Positions 20,311-29,766 are shown, counted from the first letter of the stretch. The stretch is DNA of 64,000 bases from Gloeomargarita sp. SRBZ-1_bins_9 (GCA_039794565.1 JAUQVX010000011.1:1-64000), one strand, 5' to 3'. Numbers and translations are program-made. Notes: generated from the letters alone by a model not told the origin.

Positions 20311-23300
20311 TTAACCCAGCAAAACCCGAAACTCCGTGACCCAGTTTTCGCTAACCAAATAAACCTCCCCGTGCAAGCGCTCCACCAATCTTTTCACCAG
20401 CGCCAAGCCCAGGCCCGTCCCGCCATATTGCCAGGGGTCATGGCTAGGAATGCGATAGAAATTGTCGAACACCCGTGCCTGTTCTTCCGGGGGAATGTCA
20501 ACGCCGGTGTTGATCACCCGAAAGGCCCAATGACCCTCCCATCGTTGTATAGCCAAGGTGATGGTTTCCCCGGCGGGGGTGTACTTACAGGCGTTGTGCA
20601 GTAACTCCTGTAGGATGCGACTCAAGGAAGCACCATGGGTTTCCAGATGACAGGGCTGCTCGGGCAATTGCAGCACAAACGTTTGCTGGTGGGCGGCCAT
20701 GCGCTCCCGCAACGGTGGCAACAGTTCATCGAGGATTTGTTGCACATCCACAGGTTCCTTGGGTAATTCCGTAGGGTCAGCATTCAACCGCGCCAGGTCC
20801 AACAGGTCGTTAATGAGTGCCGTTTCCCGCTGGGTGGCGGTTTTCAGAATAGTCAAATAGCGACGGATACCCGCTTGGTCATCTGCTAAAATGCCGACCT
20901 GCTGCAGGCGCAACTCCAACATTTTCAAAGCCAGGCCAATGTTGTGCATCGGCGAGCGTAATTCATGGGAGACAGTGCTGAGAAATTCATCCTTGAGTCT
21001 GTTGAGTTTTTGCAGCTCCACCACCTGGGCCTGGGCCGCCTTGTACAACTGGGACTGGCGTAGGGCAATGGCCAAATGCAACCCGACATGCTGAAGAATT
21101 TCAATTTCATTGGTCTGCCAGATGCGCGGGCCGCTGTTTTGATAGGCCGCCAATAGCCCCCACAACTGGTCGTTTAAAAAAATAGGAATCACGATCTGGG
21201 CACGGGCCTGAAATTGCTCCAACAGACGAATATGACATTCGCTAAAGCCGGAACGGTAAATGTCATTGCTCACCAGGATGTAGTGCTGCCGAAACCGTCC
21301 CCCCTGGGTTTCTTGCAAACAGGAGTCGGCCAAGGGGGTTTGCGGCCCGGTGATCACCTTTTGCCAACCAGCACCCACGGATTCCGCTAAAAAATAACCA
21401 CTCCAGTCCGGGTTGAACTGATAAACCAAAACCCGGTCGCAGGCTAGAGTTCGCCGCGTTTCCTCTAAAACCACATTGAGGGTTTGATGAATGTCTAAGG
21501 ATTCATGGATCGTTTCAATGATGATGCGCAGGAGGCCTTCTGCCTGGGCCTGTTGCTGCAACTGAATGGTGCGTTCCCGGACCCGTTGCTCCAGTTGTTC
21601 GTTAAAGCGCCGCAGTTGCCAATCCGCTTCCTTCTGGCCGGTGATGTCTGTAAAGACCGAATCCCAGATGGTGCTGCCGTCAGGTTGCCGCTCCGGTTGG
21701 CCCTGTCCCCGGATCCATTTGCACGTTCCCTGGGGGGTAACGATGCGAAATTCACAGTGACACGCGGTGAGCTGCTGCTGAGAAACGGCCAGGGAGGTTT
21801 GAACGGTGGGCCGGTCCTGGGGAACAATCAGTTGCCAGAAGGCCTGGGGATGTTGCTGGATCTGTTCGGCGGTGACGCCGTAGAGCTTTTCACAACCAGG
21901 GCTGACGTATAAAAAGGCTTCCCGCCCGTCCGGCCAGCGTTGATAGCGCCATATCGCCACCGGTAAGTTGTCTAGGATGTGTTGCAACAGGCGTCGGTTA
22001 TCCGCCAGGGCCTGCTGGGTGTGTTTCAGTTCGGTAATGTCCACGGCAATGCCCAGTACCTGTTGGGGTTCGCCCTGCTCGTTGCGTTTGAAAATCCGGT
22101 CGCGACTAAGGAGCCATCGCCATTCCCCGGCTTTGGTGCGCATGCGATATTCCACCCGGACTTCGCCGGTCAGTTGGGGATCGAGTAAACGGGCGATGTT
22201 GGCTTGAATGATGGGTAAATCTTCAGGATGCACCAAGCGAGTAAATAATTCGCTCCCTAAAGCTTGGATTTCAGCCGGTGTATAGCCCAAAACCAGTTCG
22301 ATTTCCGGGTTGATAAAGACGTTCCGTTGCTGCTCGAGGTCATAGACATAAATAATGGCCTTGGTAGCGGTGACAACGCGCTCCAAAAATTCCTTGTTTC
22401 TTTCCAGCTCTAACTTGGCCGTTTCGGCGGCGGTAATATCCAAAATAATGCCATCCCAAAAACGCTCATTACCTCGCCGCCGCATCTGGGAGCGACCCTC
22501 TAGCCATTTCACCTTCCCCGACGGGGTGATCACCCGCCATTGACAATGCCAGGGAGTTTCCTCCTGGATGGCCGCCTGCACGGAAGCCCAAAGCTTGTCT
22601 AGGTCGTCGGGGTGGGTGTATTTCTGCCAGAGGGTGTGGGGGTCGGCCATGATGGTGGCAACGGGCAGCTCAAAAATCTCCTCGGCATAGTCGCTGACAT
22701 AGCTCAAGTGGGCGGGACGGTCGGCGCTGGCCGGATGGTAGCGGTACACTACCCCTGGCAGATTCTGGATGAGGGTGGCAAGAAATTCCCGGCTCTCCCG
22801 CAGCTCCTGTTCGGCCCGCCGCAGTTCGGTGACATCCCGCCCCACCGTCTGGAGCGCCAAAAGCTGTCCCTGCTCGTCAAATAGACCCAGGGTGATGCAT
22901 TCAACGTAAATGATTTGCCCCTGTTTGGCGCGCACCGGTTTCGTAAACGAAAAGATGGGATGGTCAGGGGTCAGGGCTTGGATTTTTTGTTCGAGAAAGA
23001 TCAAGTCTTGCGGATCGGCGATAAAGGCGTCCCACTTTTGCCCGACCAGTTCCTCTAAGGTGTAACCCAGGGCCTGGCATAAAGCTAGATTGGCAAAGGT
23101 GATGGTGGTGTCCGCCAGGGAATACACCAGTAAGTCGGTTTGATACTCCACCAAATTGCGATATTTTTGTTCGCTCTCGATGAGCATTTTTTCTAGGGTT
23201 TTGGTGGGGGTAATATCGGCCGTGGCACTCAGAAAACCCACCACTTGCCCCTGGTCACTACGCAGTACGGTGAGATAGGAGCGCACCCAAATGGTGTCCC

Positions 23301-23955
23301 CCTGAGGTCCCTGGAGGCGGTATTCCCATTCCTGGTCCCTAGGCGACTGAAGTGTATCCCGCCAGGCCGCCTGTAACCATTCCCGGTCCTCCGGGTGAAT
23401 CCGGTTGACCCACCGCTCCCCTAGCAACTCCTGCAGGGGTGCTTGAAGCATTCTCACCAGGGTATCATTGACATAAATGCATTCCCCTTTAGCATTGGCC
23501 AAACCGACACCAATGGGTAGGGAGTTGAGTAGGAAGTAATAGGGTTGGTCTTCCAAGTCCGGTTGCCGGAATTGCCCATCGGTGGCCTGAAGCATTAACC
23601 CCAAATGGGCTGCCAGAGCTTCAGCCTGCTGATCAATCCTTTCTCCCGGCGCCTGATTCCAGCAAATCACCAACCAGCCCCACCCCTTTTGCCGCACCAG
23701 CACGGGGAAAAACCAGGTTTCCCTGGTACCTTCGTGGACTTTTTGGGGTTGCCAGGTGGCCGGTAGGACCAAGTTTGCCAGCAGCTCCCCGGCCTGTAGC
23801 ACCAACTGTTGCTCCCGATAGAGGGCGATTTGCCGCGCTCCCCACTCCCCCTGTAGCCTTGTCAGGACAGAATGAATGACCTCGCCGATGGATATCCCTG
23901 CCTGCAGTTGCTGGGTGGCTCCCTGTAAAACCAGCGCAAATTCCCCGGAATGCAT
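20311..23955 (-). CDS. Multi-PAS/GAF sensor histidine kinase, possible cyanobacteriochrome
   Basis: 1214 residues, no membrane segments seen. Residues 1-130 may be a degenerate GAF-like region. Five PAS (PAS-PAC) domains follow at about 136-255, 260-385, 390-512, 520-645 and 655-775. A coiled segment leads to a GAF domain at about 805-970. The GAF has DRVLVYQFNPDWSGYFLAESV and a Cys907-His908 pair in GFSECHIRLLEQFQ, the place where cyanobacteriochromes attach bilin. HisKA has phospho-acceptor His997 (VSHELRSPMHNIG). The ATPase domain has LLHNACKYTP and GGTGLGLALVKRL. There is no receiver domain. No response regulator gene is adjacent. Confidence 0.92.
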   Translation of the reverse strand: MHSGEFALVLQGATQQLQAGISIGEVIHSVLTRLQGEWGARQIALYREQQLVLQAGELLANLVLPATWQPQKVHEGTRETWFFPVLVRQKGWGWLVICWNQAPGERIDQQAEALAAHLGLMLQATDGQFRQPDLEDQPYYFLLNSLPIGVGLANAKGECIYVNDTLVRMLQAPLQELLGERWVNRIHPEDREWLQAAWRDTLQSPRDQEWEYRLQGPQGDTIWVRSYLTVLRSDQGQVVGFLSATADITPTKTLEKMLIESEQKYRNLVEYQTDLLVYSLADTTITFANLALCQALGYTLEELVGQKWDAFIADPQDLIFLEQKIQALTPDHPIFSFTKPVRAKQGQIIYVECITLGLFDEQGQLLALQTVGRDVTELRRAEQELRESREFLATLIQNLPGVVYRYHPASADRPAHLSYVSDYAEEIFELPVATIMADPHTLWQKYTHPDDLDKLWASVQAAIQEETPWHCQWRVITPSGKVKWLEGRSQMRRRGNERFWDGIILDITAAETAKLELERNKEFLERVVTATKAIIYVYDLEQQRNVFINPEIELVLGYTPAEIQALGSELFTRLVHPEDLPIIQANIARLLDPQLTGEVRVEYRMRTKAGEWRWLLSRDRIFKRNEQGEPQQVLGIAVDITELKHTQQALADNRRLLQHILDNLPVAIWRYQRWPDGREAFLYVSPGCEKLYGVTAEQIQQHPQAFWQLIVPQDRPTVQTSLAVSQQQLTACHCEFRIVTPQGTCKWIRGQGQPERQPDGSTIWDSVFTDITGQKEADWQLRRFNEQLEQRVRERTIQLQQQAQAEGLLRIIIETIHESLDIHQTLNVVLEETRRTLACDRVLVYQFNPDWSGYFLAESVGAGWQKVITGPQTPLADSCLQETQGGRFRQHYILVSNDIYRSGFSECHIRLLEQFQARAQIVIPIFLNDQLWGLLAAYQNSGPRIWQTNEIEILQHVGLHLAIALRQSQLYKAAQAQVVELQKLNRLKDEFLSTVSHELRSPMHNIGLALKMLELRLQQVGILADDQAGIRRYLTILKTATQRETALINDLLDLARLNADPTELPKEPVDVQQILDELLPPLRERMAAHQQTFVLQLPEQPCHLETHGASLSRILQELLHNACKYTPAGETITLAIQRWEGHWAFRVINTGVDIPPEEQARVFDNFYRIPSHDPWQYGGTGLGLALVKRLVERLHGEVYLVSENWVTEFRVLLG

Positions 23956-24002
23956 TCGATTGCTTGGTCGCTTGCTAAACCGCGTTTATTTTATCTGTTC
24001 AA

Positions 24003-24031
24003 GTATAATAAAAACTTTGCCAAAATTACAA
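24003..24031 (-). promoter_or_regulatory. Sigma70-type promoter for the PAS/GAF kinase
   Basis: On the minus strand TTGTAA and TTATAC are separated by exactly 17 bases inside a clearly A+T-rich island (about 23985-24060), unlike the G+C-rich surroundings. The -10 element lies about 48 bases upstream of the kinase ATG at 23955. Predicted from sequence only. Confidence 0.5.
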
Positions 24032-24120
24032 GTACGAACAAATAGTTATATGGTTATGATTTGCCTTAGCGGGGAGGGGCGTTGAATTCCGTATTTTTTC
24101 GGATGTGACGGGCTGAGGGG

Positions 24121-24729
24121 CTACAGGTAGTCGGTGACGCCTGCTTTGATCAGTTGCCAGCCGGTGGGGGTTTGTCGGATTTCCACCAGGGCGCCAAAGT
24201 CGCATTGAATTGGGGGCTGGTCGGGTAGAAGTCCCCATGTCGCTCCCCAAACGGAGGCGCCGTGACCGACGAGCAGTAGGTTGCCGGGAAATTGCTGCAC
24301 CAACGCCAGGGTCACCTGACCAGCGCGGGCGATGGCGGCTAACCCGTCTTCAGGATAGGTGGGGGTGTATAGGGAGGTATAGCTGGGGTCAATTTCGGGA
24401 AACTGTTGCCGGCGGGTGTCCGGGTCCCGTAATCGGGGAGCAGCGGCAAACAATTCGCAGGTCAAGGATTCGCTCAAACCGTCTTCGACATAAATCGGCA
24501 GTCCTTTGCTGTGGGCGACGGGTTGGGCTGTACGCAGGGCGCGCCAGAAGGGGGAGCTGAAGATGTAATCCAGGGGCCGGTCGGCAAAAAAACGGGCCAG
24601 TTGGTGCGCCTGCGCCTGACCCAGGGGCGATAAATCCGGATCGTCGGGGTAGGGGGCTTGGCGGCGCCAGTGGGGGTTGTCGGCATCCTCCCGGTGCATG
24701 TGGCGCACGATCCAGATGGTTCGCATCAT
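24121..24729 (-). CDS. Histidine phosphatase family protein
   Basis: 202 residues. Begins MMRTIWIVRHMHRED; the phosphohistidine motif normally read as RHG is RHM here. The remaining acid/base and phosphate-binding residues look present: DPDLSPLGQAQAHQLARF, FSSPFWRALRTAQP, and VGHGASVWGATWG near the C-terminus. The WRRQ...DPDLSPLG spacing resembles the UBASH3/Sts-like branch rather than phosphoglycerate mutase. Substrate unknown. The start is one of two adjacent ATG codons (24729 or 24726); the open frame continues upstream to 24996 but antisense to the next gene, so I ignore that part. Confidence 0.85.
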   Translation of the reverse strand: MMRTIWIVRHMHREDADNPHWRRQAPYPDDPDLSPLGQAQAHQLARFFADRPLDYIFSSPFWRALRTAQPVAHSKGLPIYVEDGLSESLTCELFAAAPRLRDPDTRRQQFPEIDPSYTSLYTPTYPEDGLAAIARAGQVTLALVQQFPGNLLLVGHGASVWGATWGLLPDQPPIQCDFGALVEIRQTPTGWQLIKAGVTDYL

Positions 24730-24802
24730 GTCCACTCTAAATTGCCAGGAAAAGCGCGATCCCCTATATTGGGCCCTAGGATGCGGCGTGAGATCAACTC
24801 CT

Positions 24803-25030
24803 ATGGCCATGATGGAAATCGGTAAGGTTCTCATGCTGATGGGTGCGGTGATGTTTGGGGTGGGTTTGCTTTTGTTTTTCAGTGGCCGGTTTTCCTGGTT
24901 GGGCCGCCTGCCGGGAGACGTCACCATCAGCAACGGTGATTTCACCTTGATTGCCCCCTTCGGAACGATGCTCCTGCTCAGTCTCCTGTTTACCATTGTT
25001 CTGAATGTCCTCGTTCGGCTGGGGCGCTAG
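24803..25030 (+). CDS. Small two-helix membrane protein, DUF2905 family
   Basis: 75 residues. Two hydrophobic helices flank a short conserved loop, GRFSWLGRLPGDVTI, which is the DUF2905 signature. Three in-frame ATG codons (24803, 24809, 24812) are possible starts; I chose the first. It is divergent from the phosphatase gene and 80 bp upstream of the antiporter gene on the same strand. Function unknown. Confidence 0.8.
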   Translation: MAMMEIGKVLMLMGAVMFGVGLLLFFSGRFSWLGRLPGDVTISNGDFTLIAPFGTMLLLSLLFTIVLNVLVRLGR

Positions 25031-25110
25031 CTCGGTAAATTAGGTGCGTTGTGATCTGGTACTCGCCGGGGCGGATAGGTTAAACTCTCACCCAGTGACG
25101 TGTTTCAGGT

Positions 25111-26445
25111 GTGGACATGCCGGTAGCTGCTGACCCCACGGGCGTTTTGTTGATGGTCCTGCTAAGCCTGATGGTGATTTATGGGGCCAGCCGACTGGGG
25201 GGAGAACTCTGCGCCCGGTTTGACCTGCCGCCGGTGCTGGGGGAATTGTTGGCCGGGGCGGTGATCGGTGTGTCGGTGCTGCACCTGCTGGTTTTCCCGG
25301 AACATGGCCTCACGGGACAGGATTCCCTGCTGATGCGGGGGGTGCAGTCGTTCCTGCATCTGTCGCCGGAGGTGCAGGAGGCCACCTTTGCCGCCCAGGG
25401 GGAAGTGGTTAGCCTGTTGGCGGAATTAGGTGTCATTATTTTGTTGTTTGAAATTGGCCTGGAATCTAACTTGCAGGAATTGCTGCGGGTGGGGGTGCAG
25501 GCGGCCCTGGTGGCGGTGGTGGGGGTCACGGTGCCCTTTGTGGCAGGGACGGTGGGGTTAATCACCCTCTTTCATGTACCCACGGTGCCGGCTATTTTTG
25601 CCGGAGCGGCGCTGACGGCCACCAGCATCGGTATTACCGCGAAGGTGCTGGCGGAGTTGCAGCAACTGAGTTCGCCGGAGGGGCAGGTGATCCTGGGGGC
25701 GGCGGTGATGGATGACGTGTTAGGCATCATCATCCTGGCGGTAGTGGCCAGTTTGGCTAAAAACGGTGAGGTGGAACTGGGGCGGGTGCTGTATTTGATC
25801 GTGGGGGCGGCGGTGTTTTTGGTGGGGTCGGTGGTATTGGGCCGCTGGTTGAGTCCCCTGTTCGTCACTCTGGTCAATAACATGAAAACCCGCGGCAGCT
25901 TGCTCATCATGGCCTTGATTTTGATGGTCCTGCTGGCGGTGATTGGGGCGGCAATTCAGTTGGAGGCGATTTTGGGGTCCTTCACGGCGGGGCTCATTCT
26001 TTCGGAAACGGAGCGGCAACAGGACCTGGAGGAACAGGTGCTGCCCCTGGCGGACTTTTTTGTGCCCATCTTCTTTGTGTGTGTGGGGGCGCGCACGGAT
26101 TTCGGTGTATTCAACCCAGCGATTCCGGCTAACCGGGAGGGACTGGTACTGGCGGCGTTTTTGGTGGTGGTGGCGATCTTGGGCAAGGTGGCCAGTGGCA
26201 TCGGCGCCGGCTGGGGGGAAACCAAACTCAATCGCCTGGCGGTGGGGGTGGGCATGATCCCGCGGGGGGAGGTGGGGTTGGTGTTTGCCGCCGCCGGGTC
26301 CAGCAGCGGGGTGTTGAACGATGCCCTGGATGCGGGTATTGTGGTGATGGTGATTCTCACCACGTTTCTGGCGCCGCCCCTGTTGCGTCTGGTGTTCCCC
26401 AGCCAACCGGCTACCCCCGTGCCGACCGCGGAACCCCATGTCTAG
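25111..26445 (+). CDS. CPA2-family cation:proton antiporter (NapA/KefB-like)
   Basis: 444 residues with about 12-13 hydrophobic segments. Landmarks: LPPVLGELLAGAVIG near the N-terminus, LLFEIGLESNLQELL in the middle of the first half, ATSIGITAKVLAEL, and VMDDVLGIIILAVV, in which the two consecutive Asp residues are the ion-binding pair of electrogenic NapA-type antiporters. C-terminal RGEVGLVFAAAG is typical. No RCK/TrkA-N domain follows. The start is GTG at 25111; an ATG two codons later is an alternative. The stop overlaps the next start by 8 bp. Likely exchanges Na+ or K+ for H+. Confidence 0.9.
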   Translation: MDMPVAADPTGVLLMVLLSLMVIYGASRLGGELCARFDLPPVLGELLAGAVIGVSVLHLLVFPEHGLTGQDSLLMRGVQSFLHLSPEVQEATFAAQGEVVSLLAELGVIILLFEIGLESNLQELLRVGVQAALVAVVGVTVPFVAGTVGLITLFHVPTVPAIFAGAALTATSIGITAKVLAELQQLSSPEGQVILGAAVMDDVLGIIILAVVASLAKNGEVELGRVLYLIVGAAVFLVGSVVLGRWLSPLFVTLVNNMKTRGSLLIMALILMVLLAVIGAAIQLEAILGSFTAGLILSETERQQDLEEQVLPLADFFVPIFFVCVGARTDFGVFNPAIPANREGLVLAAFLVVVAILGKVASGIGAGWGETKLNRLAVGVGMIPRGEVGLVFAAAGSSSGVLNDALDAGIVVMVILTTFLAPPLLRLVFPSQPATPVPTAEPHV

Positions 26446-26938
26446 CCCCGAGTATGCCCAACTCCAGCGCTGGTTGCTCCAGACGACCGCGGTCCTGGGA
26501 GGTATAGTTTTTGCCCTTTGCTGGGGGGTTTACGGCCTGGATACCGGGCTCAGCTATCTGCTGGGGACGGTGGTCGGCCTGATGTACCTGCGTCTGCTAG
26601 CCCGGAGTGTGGCGACCCTGGGCTTGACGTCAACTCGGTTTTCCCCTCTGCCTGCGGCCCGTCTGCTGCTGGTGGTAGCCCTGTTTATCCTGGTGGTGCG
26701 CCGCCCCCATTTGCATCTGCTGCCGGCGATCCTGGGTTTTCTGACCTACAAGCTGGCCATTTTGCTCTACACGATGCAGGTGGTGCTAACGGGGAGCCAG
26801 GACCAGGTTCGCCCCACTGCTGCTGAGCGCCCATTGCCGCAGCCACCGAGTCAGGAACCGCTCCCCCACCCGTCGCGCCACGTACTGGGCGAACTGGCTC
26901 GTCTCCGGGCGGAGCAACAGGCGGGAGATCAGGGGTAA
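26438..26938 (+). CDS. ATP synthase subunit I (Atp1)-like membrane protein with antisense tail
   Basis: 166 residues. The first ~117 residues resemble cyanobacterial Atp1 (ATP synthase protein I), an assembly factor for the rotor c-ring: short N-terminal helix, four hydrophobic segments, the YLLGTVVGLMYLRLLARSV loop and LPAILGFLTYKLAILLYTMQ. Atp1 normally ends about here. The final ~50 residues are hydrophilic, rich in Pro, Gln and Arg, and lie opposite the end of the ABC1 kinase gene (153-bp overlap). The gene is not beside atp operon genes. It overlaps the antiporter stop by 8 bp, so the two are probably co-expressed. Confidence 0.75.
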   Translation: MSSPEYAQLQRWLLQTTAVLGGIVFALCWGVYGLDTGLSYLLGTVVGLMYLRLLARSVATLGLTSTRFSPLPAARLLLVVALFILVVRRPHLHLLPAILGFLTYKLAILLYTMQVVLTGSQDQVRPTAAERPLPQPPSQEPLPHPSRHVLGELARLRAEQQAGDQG

Positions 26939-28648
26939 CAAACGCCGGGGTTCAAAGCCGGGACTGCTTTGCAGGATTTGCCACAGGGACCGCAGGTGCT
27001 CCCAGGCGGTTGGCGTCACAGCAGGAGTCGGCGGCGCCGGTTGACCGTTGGTGAGCAACTGTCGCCACAGGTGTTGGCCCCACTGGTCGAGCCCGACCGC
27101 CAGTTCCTCCGCCAATTTCTCCCGGATAAAGTGCCCCCGTTCCGAAAACAGGAAATCCCCCACCTGCAGGAGCACTCTTTCCAAGTCGAAGTCCTCGCTG
27201 TTGGCCGCATTTTTCAGCAGATTCTCCAGGCGATTCCAGCGGAAGGTGCCGTCTTTGAACAACAAATCCCGCAGGGACTGGCGCAATTCCGGGGCCGGGT
27301 CGGTGAGCAAACGCTTGGCCACGTAGGGATAGGCTACACTCAGCACCTTGAACTCCGGGTCGATCGTGATGGCAATCCCCTCCAGGGTCACCAACGACCG
27401 GATGATCAGGGCATAGTAGGCCGGCACCTGAAAAGGGTATTCATACATCAGTCGTGAAAGCCGGTCGGTGATGCTTTTGATATTGAGCTGGGAAACGCTA
27501 GCGCCCAGTGCCCCCGCCGGCCCCAAAATTTCGGTAAAGGCTTGGCTCAAGGCTGGTTTGATGGGGGTCAAATCCGTGTCGGGCGTCAAAAACCCGAGGT
27601 TCACGTAGTCCTGCGCCAGAGCCTCGTAATCCCGGTTGACCATGTGGACGATGGCGGTGATCAACCCATAGCGCTGCTGGGGACTGACATAGCTCATCAT
27701 GCCGAAGTCCAGGTAGGCCAATTGGCCGTTGGGCATGGCCAGCAGGTTGCCGGGGTGGGGGTCGGCGTGGAAAAAGCCGTGTTCCAACAGTTGCCGCAGG
27801 GAACACTGCACCCCAATCGCCACCATGCGTTTGGTATCCAAACCGACCGCCCGCATTTGCTCGATATCGGTCAATTTGATGCCGTCAATCCACTCCATGG
27901 TCAGCACCCGCCGCCGGGTCAAATGCCAGTAGATTTTGGGCACGTAAATATCGGCCAAATGACCGTACAGGCGGGCAAACTTTTCCGCGTTCAGTCCCTC
28001 CTGGGTGTAGTCCATTTCCTCGTACAAGCGGGTGGCAAATTCATCCAAGATGGCCACCAGGTCGCTGCGGATGCGTTTGACCCGCTTTTTCACCCAGGCC
28101 AACAGATGGCGCAGGATGTAAAGGTCTAGGCTAATTTGGTCCACCAGACCCGGTCGCTGGACTTTGACGGCTACCCATTCGCCGCTAGGCAACCGGCCTT
28201 TGTACACCTGCCCCAGGGACGCTGCCGCCACCGGTTGGGGGGACAACTCAGCAAACAGTAATTCCGGTTTTTGGCCCAGTTCCTCCTCAATAAACCGGTA
28301 GGCCACCTCATTGGGAAAGGGGGGTAATTGGTCCTGGAGAAGCGTCAATTCCTCCAAGTAAACCGGGGGCACCAAATCGGGCCGGGTGGACAGGGCTTGT
28401 CCAATCTTAATCGCCGCCGGTCCCAAGGACGTCAACAACTCCCGGAACTGCTGCGCCCGCTGGGCTTCCCGCCGCTGGAGCTGCCCCGTCAGCCGGTCCC
28501 ATCCCAATTGCAGGGCAAACCACAACAGTGGCCCCACCACCGCCAACGCCCGTCGCCACACCCGCCAGCGCTGGGCATCATACACCTGGGCAATTCGTTG
28601 GGGGTCGTACCGTTGCGCCGCTGCTTCCGGTAACAAGGCCACCACCAT
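26786..28648 (-). CDS. ABC1/UbiB-type atypical kinase-like protein
   Basis: 620 residues from the chosen start. Landmarks of the family: the invariant AIKIGQALSTRPDLVP (KxGQ motif), ASLGQVYKGRLPSGEWVAVKVQRP, catalytic FFHADPHPGNLL, and metal-binding YLDFGMMS. Members regulate prenyl-lipid (plastoquinone, tocopherol, ubiquinone) metabolism; several cyanobacterial paralogues exist and I cannot tell which this is. ATG 28648 is preferred because GGAGGAGG lies just upstream of it; ATG 28663 is in frame but contains that SD. Its last 153 bp are antisense to the Atp1-like gene. Confidence 0.92.
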   Translation of the reverse strand: MVVALLPEAAAQRYDPQRIAQVYDAQRWRVWRRALAVVGPLLWFALQLGWDRLTGQLQRREAQRAQQFRELLTSLGPAAIKIGQALSTRPDLVPPVYLEELTLLQDQLPPFPNEVAYRFIEEELGQKPELLFAELSPQPVAAASLGQVYKGRLPSGEWVAVKVQRPGLVDQISLDLYILRHLLAWVKKRVKRIRSDLVAILDEFATRLYEEMDYTQEGLNAEKFARLYGHLADIYVPKIYWHLTRRRVLTMEWIDGIKLTDIEQMRAVGLDTKRMVAIGVQCSLRQLLEHGFFHADPHPGNLLAMPNGQLAYLDFGMMSYVSPQQRYGLITAIVHMVNRDYEALAQDYVNLGFLTPDTDLTPIKPALSQAFTEILGPAGALGASVSQLNIKSITDRLSRLMYEYPFQVPAYYALIIRSLVTLEGIAITIDPEFKVLSVAYPYVAKRLLTDPAPELRQSLRDLLFKDGTFRWNRLENLLKNAANSEDFDLERVLLQVGDFLFSERGHFIREKLAEELAVGLDQWGQHLWRQLLTNGQPAPPTPAVTPTAWEHLRSLWQILQSSPGFEPRRLLPLISRLLLRPETSQFAQYVARRVGERFLTRWLRQWALSSSGANLVLAPR

Positions 28649-28703
28649 CCCTGCCTCCTCCATTTGTAACGGATTGTAACAATCATATCCTGTCTTGGGG
28701 AGA

Positions 28704-28733
28704 TTCGGTAAAAGGGCTGCCTAGCGGTACAAT
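28704..28733 (+). promoter_or_regulatory. efp: Probable promoter of efp-accB
   Basis: TTCGGT and TACAAT with 18 bases between them, 27 bases upstream of the efp ATG. The -10 match is good and the -35 match weak. It lies in the 111-bp divergent gap between the ABC1 kinase and efp. The gap also holds ATTGTAACAAT, a short near-palindrome closer to the kinase start. Confidence 0.4.
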
Positions 28734-28759
28734 AAAACCCGTTACCCGACGTAGGCGCT

Positions 28760-29317
28760 ATGATTTCCAGCAATGATTTTCGACCTGGTGTCACCATTGA
28801 GCTTGACGGTTCGGTGTGGCGGGTGGTGGAGTTTCTGCACGTCAAACCGGGAAAAGGCTCGGCCTTTGTGCGCACCACCCTGAAGAATGTGCAAACGGGT
28901 AAGGTGCTCGAGCGGACCTTCCGGGCCGGGGAAATGGTGCCCCAAGCCATTTTGGAAAAACGCACCATGCAGCACACCTACCGGGAGGGGGACCAGTATA
29001 TTTTTATGGACATGGAAACCTACGAGGAGCGGCGGTGTTCTCCCCAAGAGCTGGGCGACCGGGCCAAGTACCTCAAGGAAGAAATGGAAGTCACCATCGT
29101 CACCTGGAACGACCAGATTCTGGAAATTGAGTTGCCCAACACGGTGGTCCTGACGGTGGTGGAAACGGACCCGGGCGTGCGGGGGGATACGGCCACCGGC
29201 GGCACCAAACCGGCCACCTTAGAAACCGGCGCCCAAATCCAAGTGCCCCTGTTTATCAATGTGGGGGACCGTATCCGGGTAGATACCCGCACCGATACCT
29301 ACTTGGGACGGGAATGA
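28760..29317 (+). CDS. efp: Translation elongation factor P
   Basis: 185 residues, standard length. EF-P relieves ribosome stalling at polyproline. Landmarks: [16 protein letters not shown] at the N-terminus, [17 protein letters not shown] with the modifiable tip residue region (KPGKGSA), [19 protein letters not shown], and C-terminal [16 protein letters not shown]. The tip Lys is the residue that is beta-lysylated in some bacteria. The stop overlaps the accB start (ATGA), the usual cyanobacterial efp-accB arrangement. Confidence 0.98.
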   Translation: MISSNDFRPGVTIELDGSVWRVVEFLHVKPGKGSAFVRTTLKNVQTGKVLERTFRAGEMVPQAILEKRTMQHTYREGDQYIFMDMETYEERRCSPQELGDRAKYLKEEMEVTIVTWNDQILEIELPNTVVLTVVETDPGVRGDTATGGTKPATLETGAQIQVPLFINVGDRIRVDTRTDTYLGRE

Positions 29318-29766
29318 GCGTGGAATTGACCTTTCAGCAACTCCAGGAGCTGCTGTTGACGCTGCATCGCACCAATATCACCACCTTTAGTCTCAAGAGC
29401 AATGGCTTTGAACTGACCATCGAGCAGGGCCAGCCAGGGATGTCTGCACCCAGCCCCACTCCTGTCTCCGTAGCGTCACCGGCCCCCTCTGACAAACCCA
29501 CCGCCGAACCCAAGGAAATCAAGCGGGGCGTTGACGTCACCTCCATGATGGTGGGGACCTTCTATGCTGCCCCGGCGCCCGGGGAACCCCCTTTTGTGCA
29601 AGTGGGCGACCGGGTGCGGGCCGGACAGACCCTGGGCATCATCGAGGCCATGAAAACCATGAACGAGCTAGAGGCCCCGGTCAGCGGGGAAATCCTCGAA
29701 ATCTTGGTGGAAAACGGTCAACCCGTGGAATTCGGTCAAGTGCTTATGCGGTTGCGGCCAGAATAG
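29314..29766 (+). CDS. accB: Biotin carboxyl carrier protein of acetyl-CoA carboxylase
   Basis: 150 residues. Carries biotin between the biotin carboxylase and carboxyltransferase parts of acetyl-CoA carboxylase, the first step of fatty acid synthesis. An N-terminal helical region is followed by a Pro/Ala/Ser-rich linker and the lipoyl-like biotinyl domain. The biotin Lys is in [17 protein letters not shown]; Thr replaces the common Met/Leu after the Lys. The start overlaps efp by 4 bp; the end overlaps the phosphopantetheinyl transferase gene by 23 bp. Confidence 0.97.
   Translation: MSVELTFQQLQELLLTLHRTNITTFSLKSNGFELTIEQGQPGMSAPSPTPVSVASPAPSDKPTAEPKEIKRGVDVTSMMVGTFYAAPAPGEPPFVQVGDRVRAGQTLGIIEAMKTMNELEAPVSGEILEILVENGQPVEFGQVLMRLRPE

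Noticed and set aside
24730-24996. N-terminal extension of the histidine phosphatase
   Set aside because: The extension is antisense to the DUF2905 gene and contains no conserved sequence; the family start is the MMRTIW methionine.
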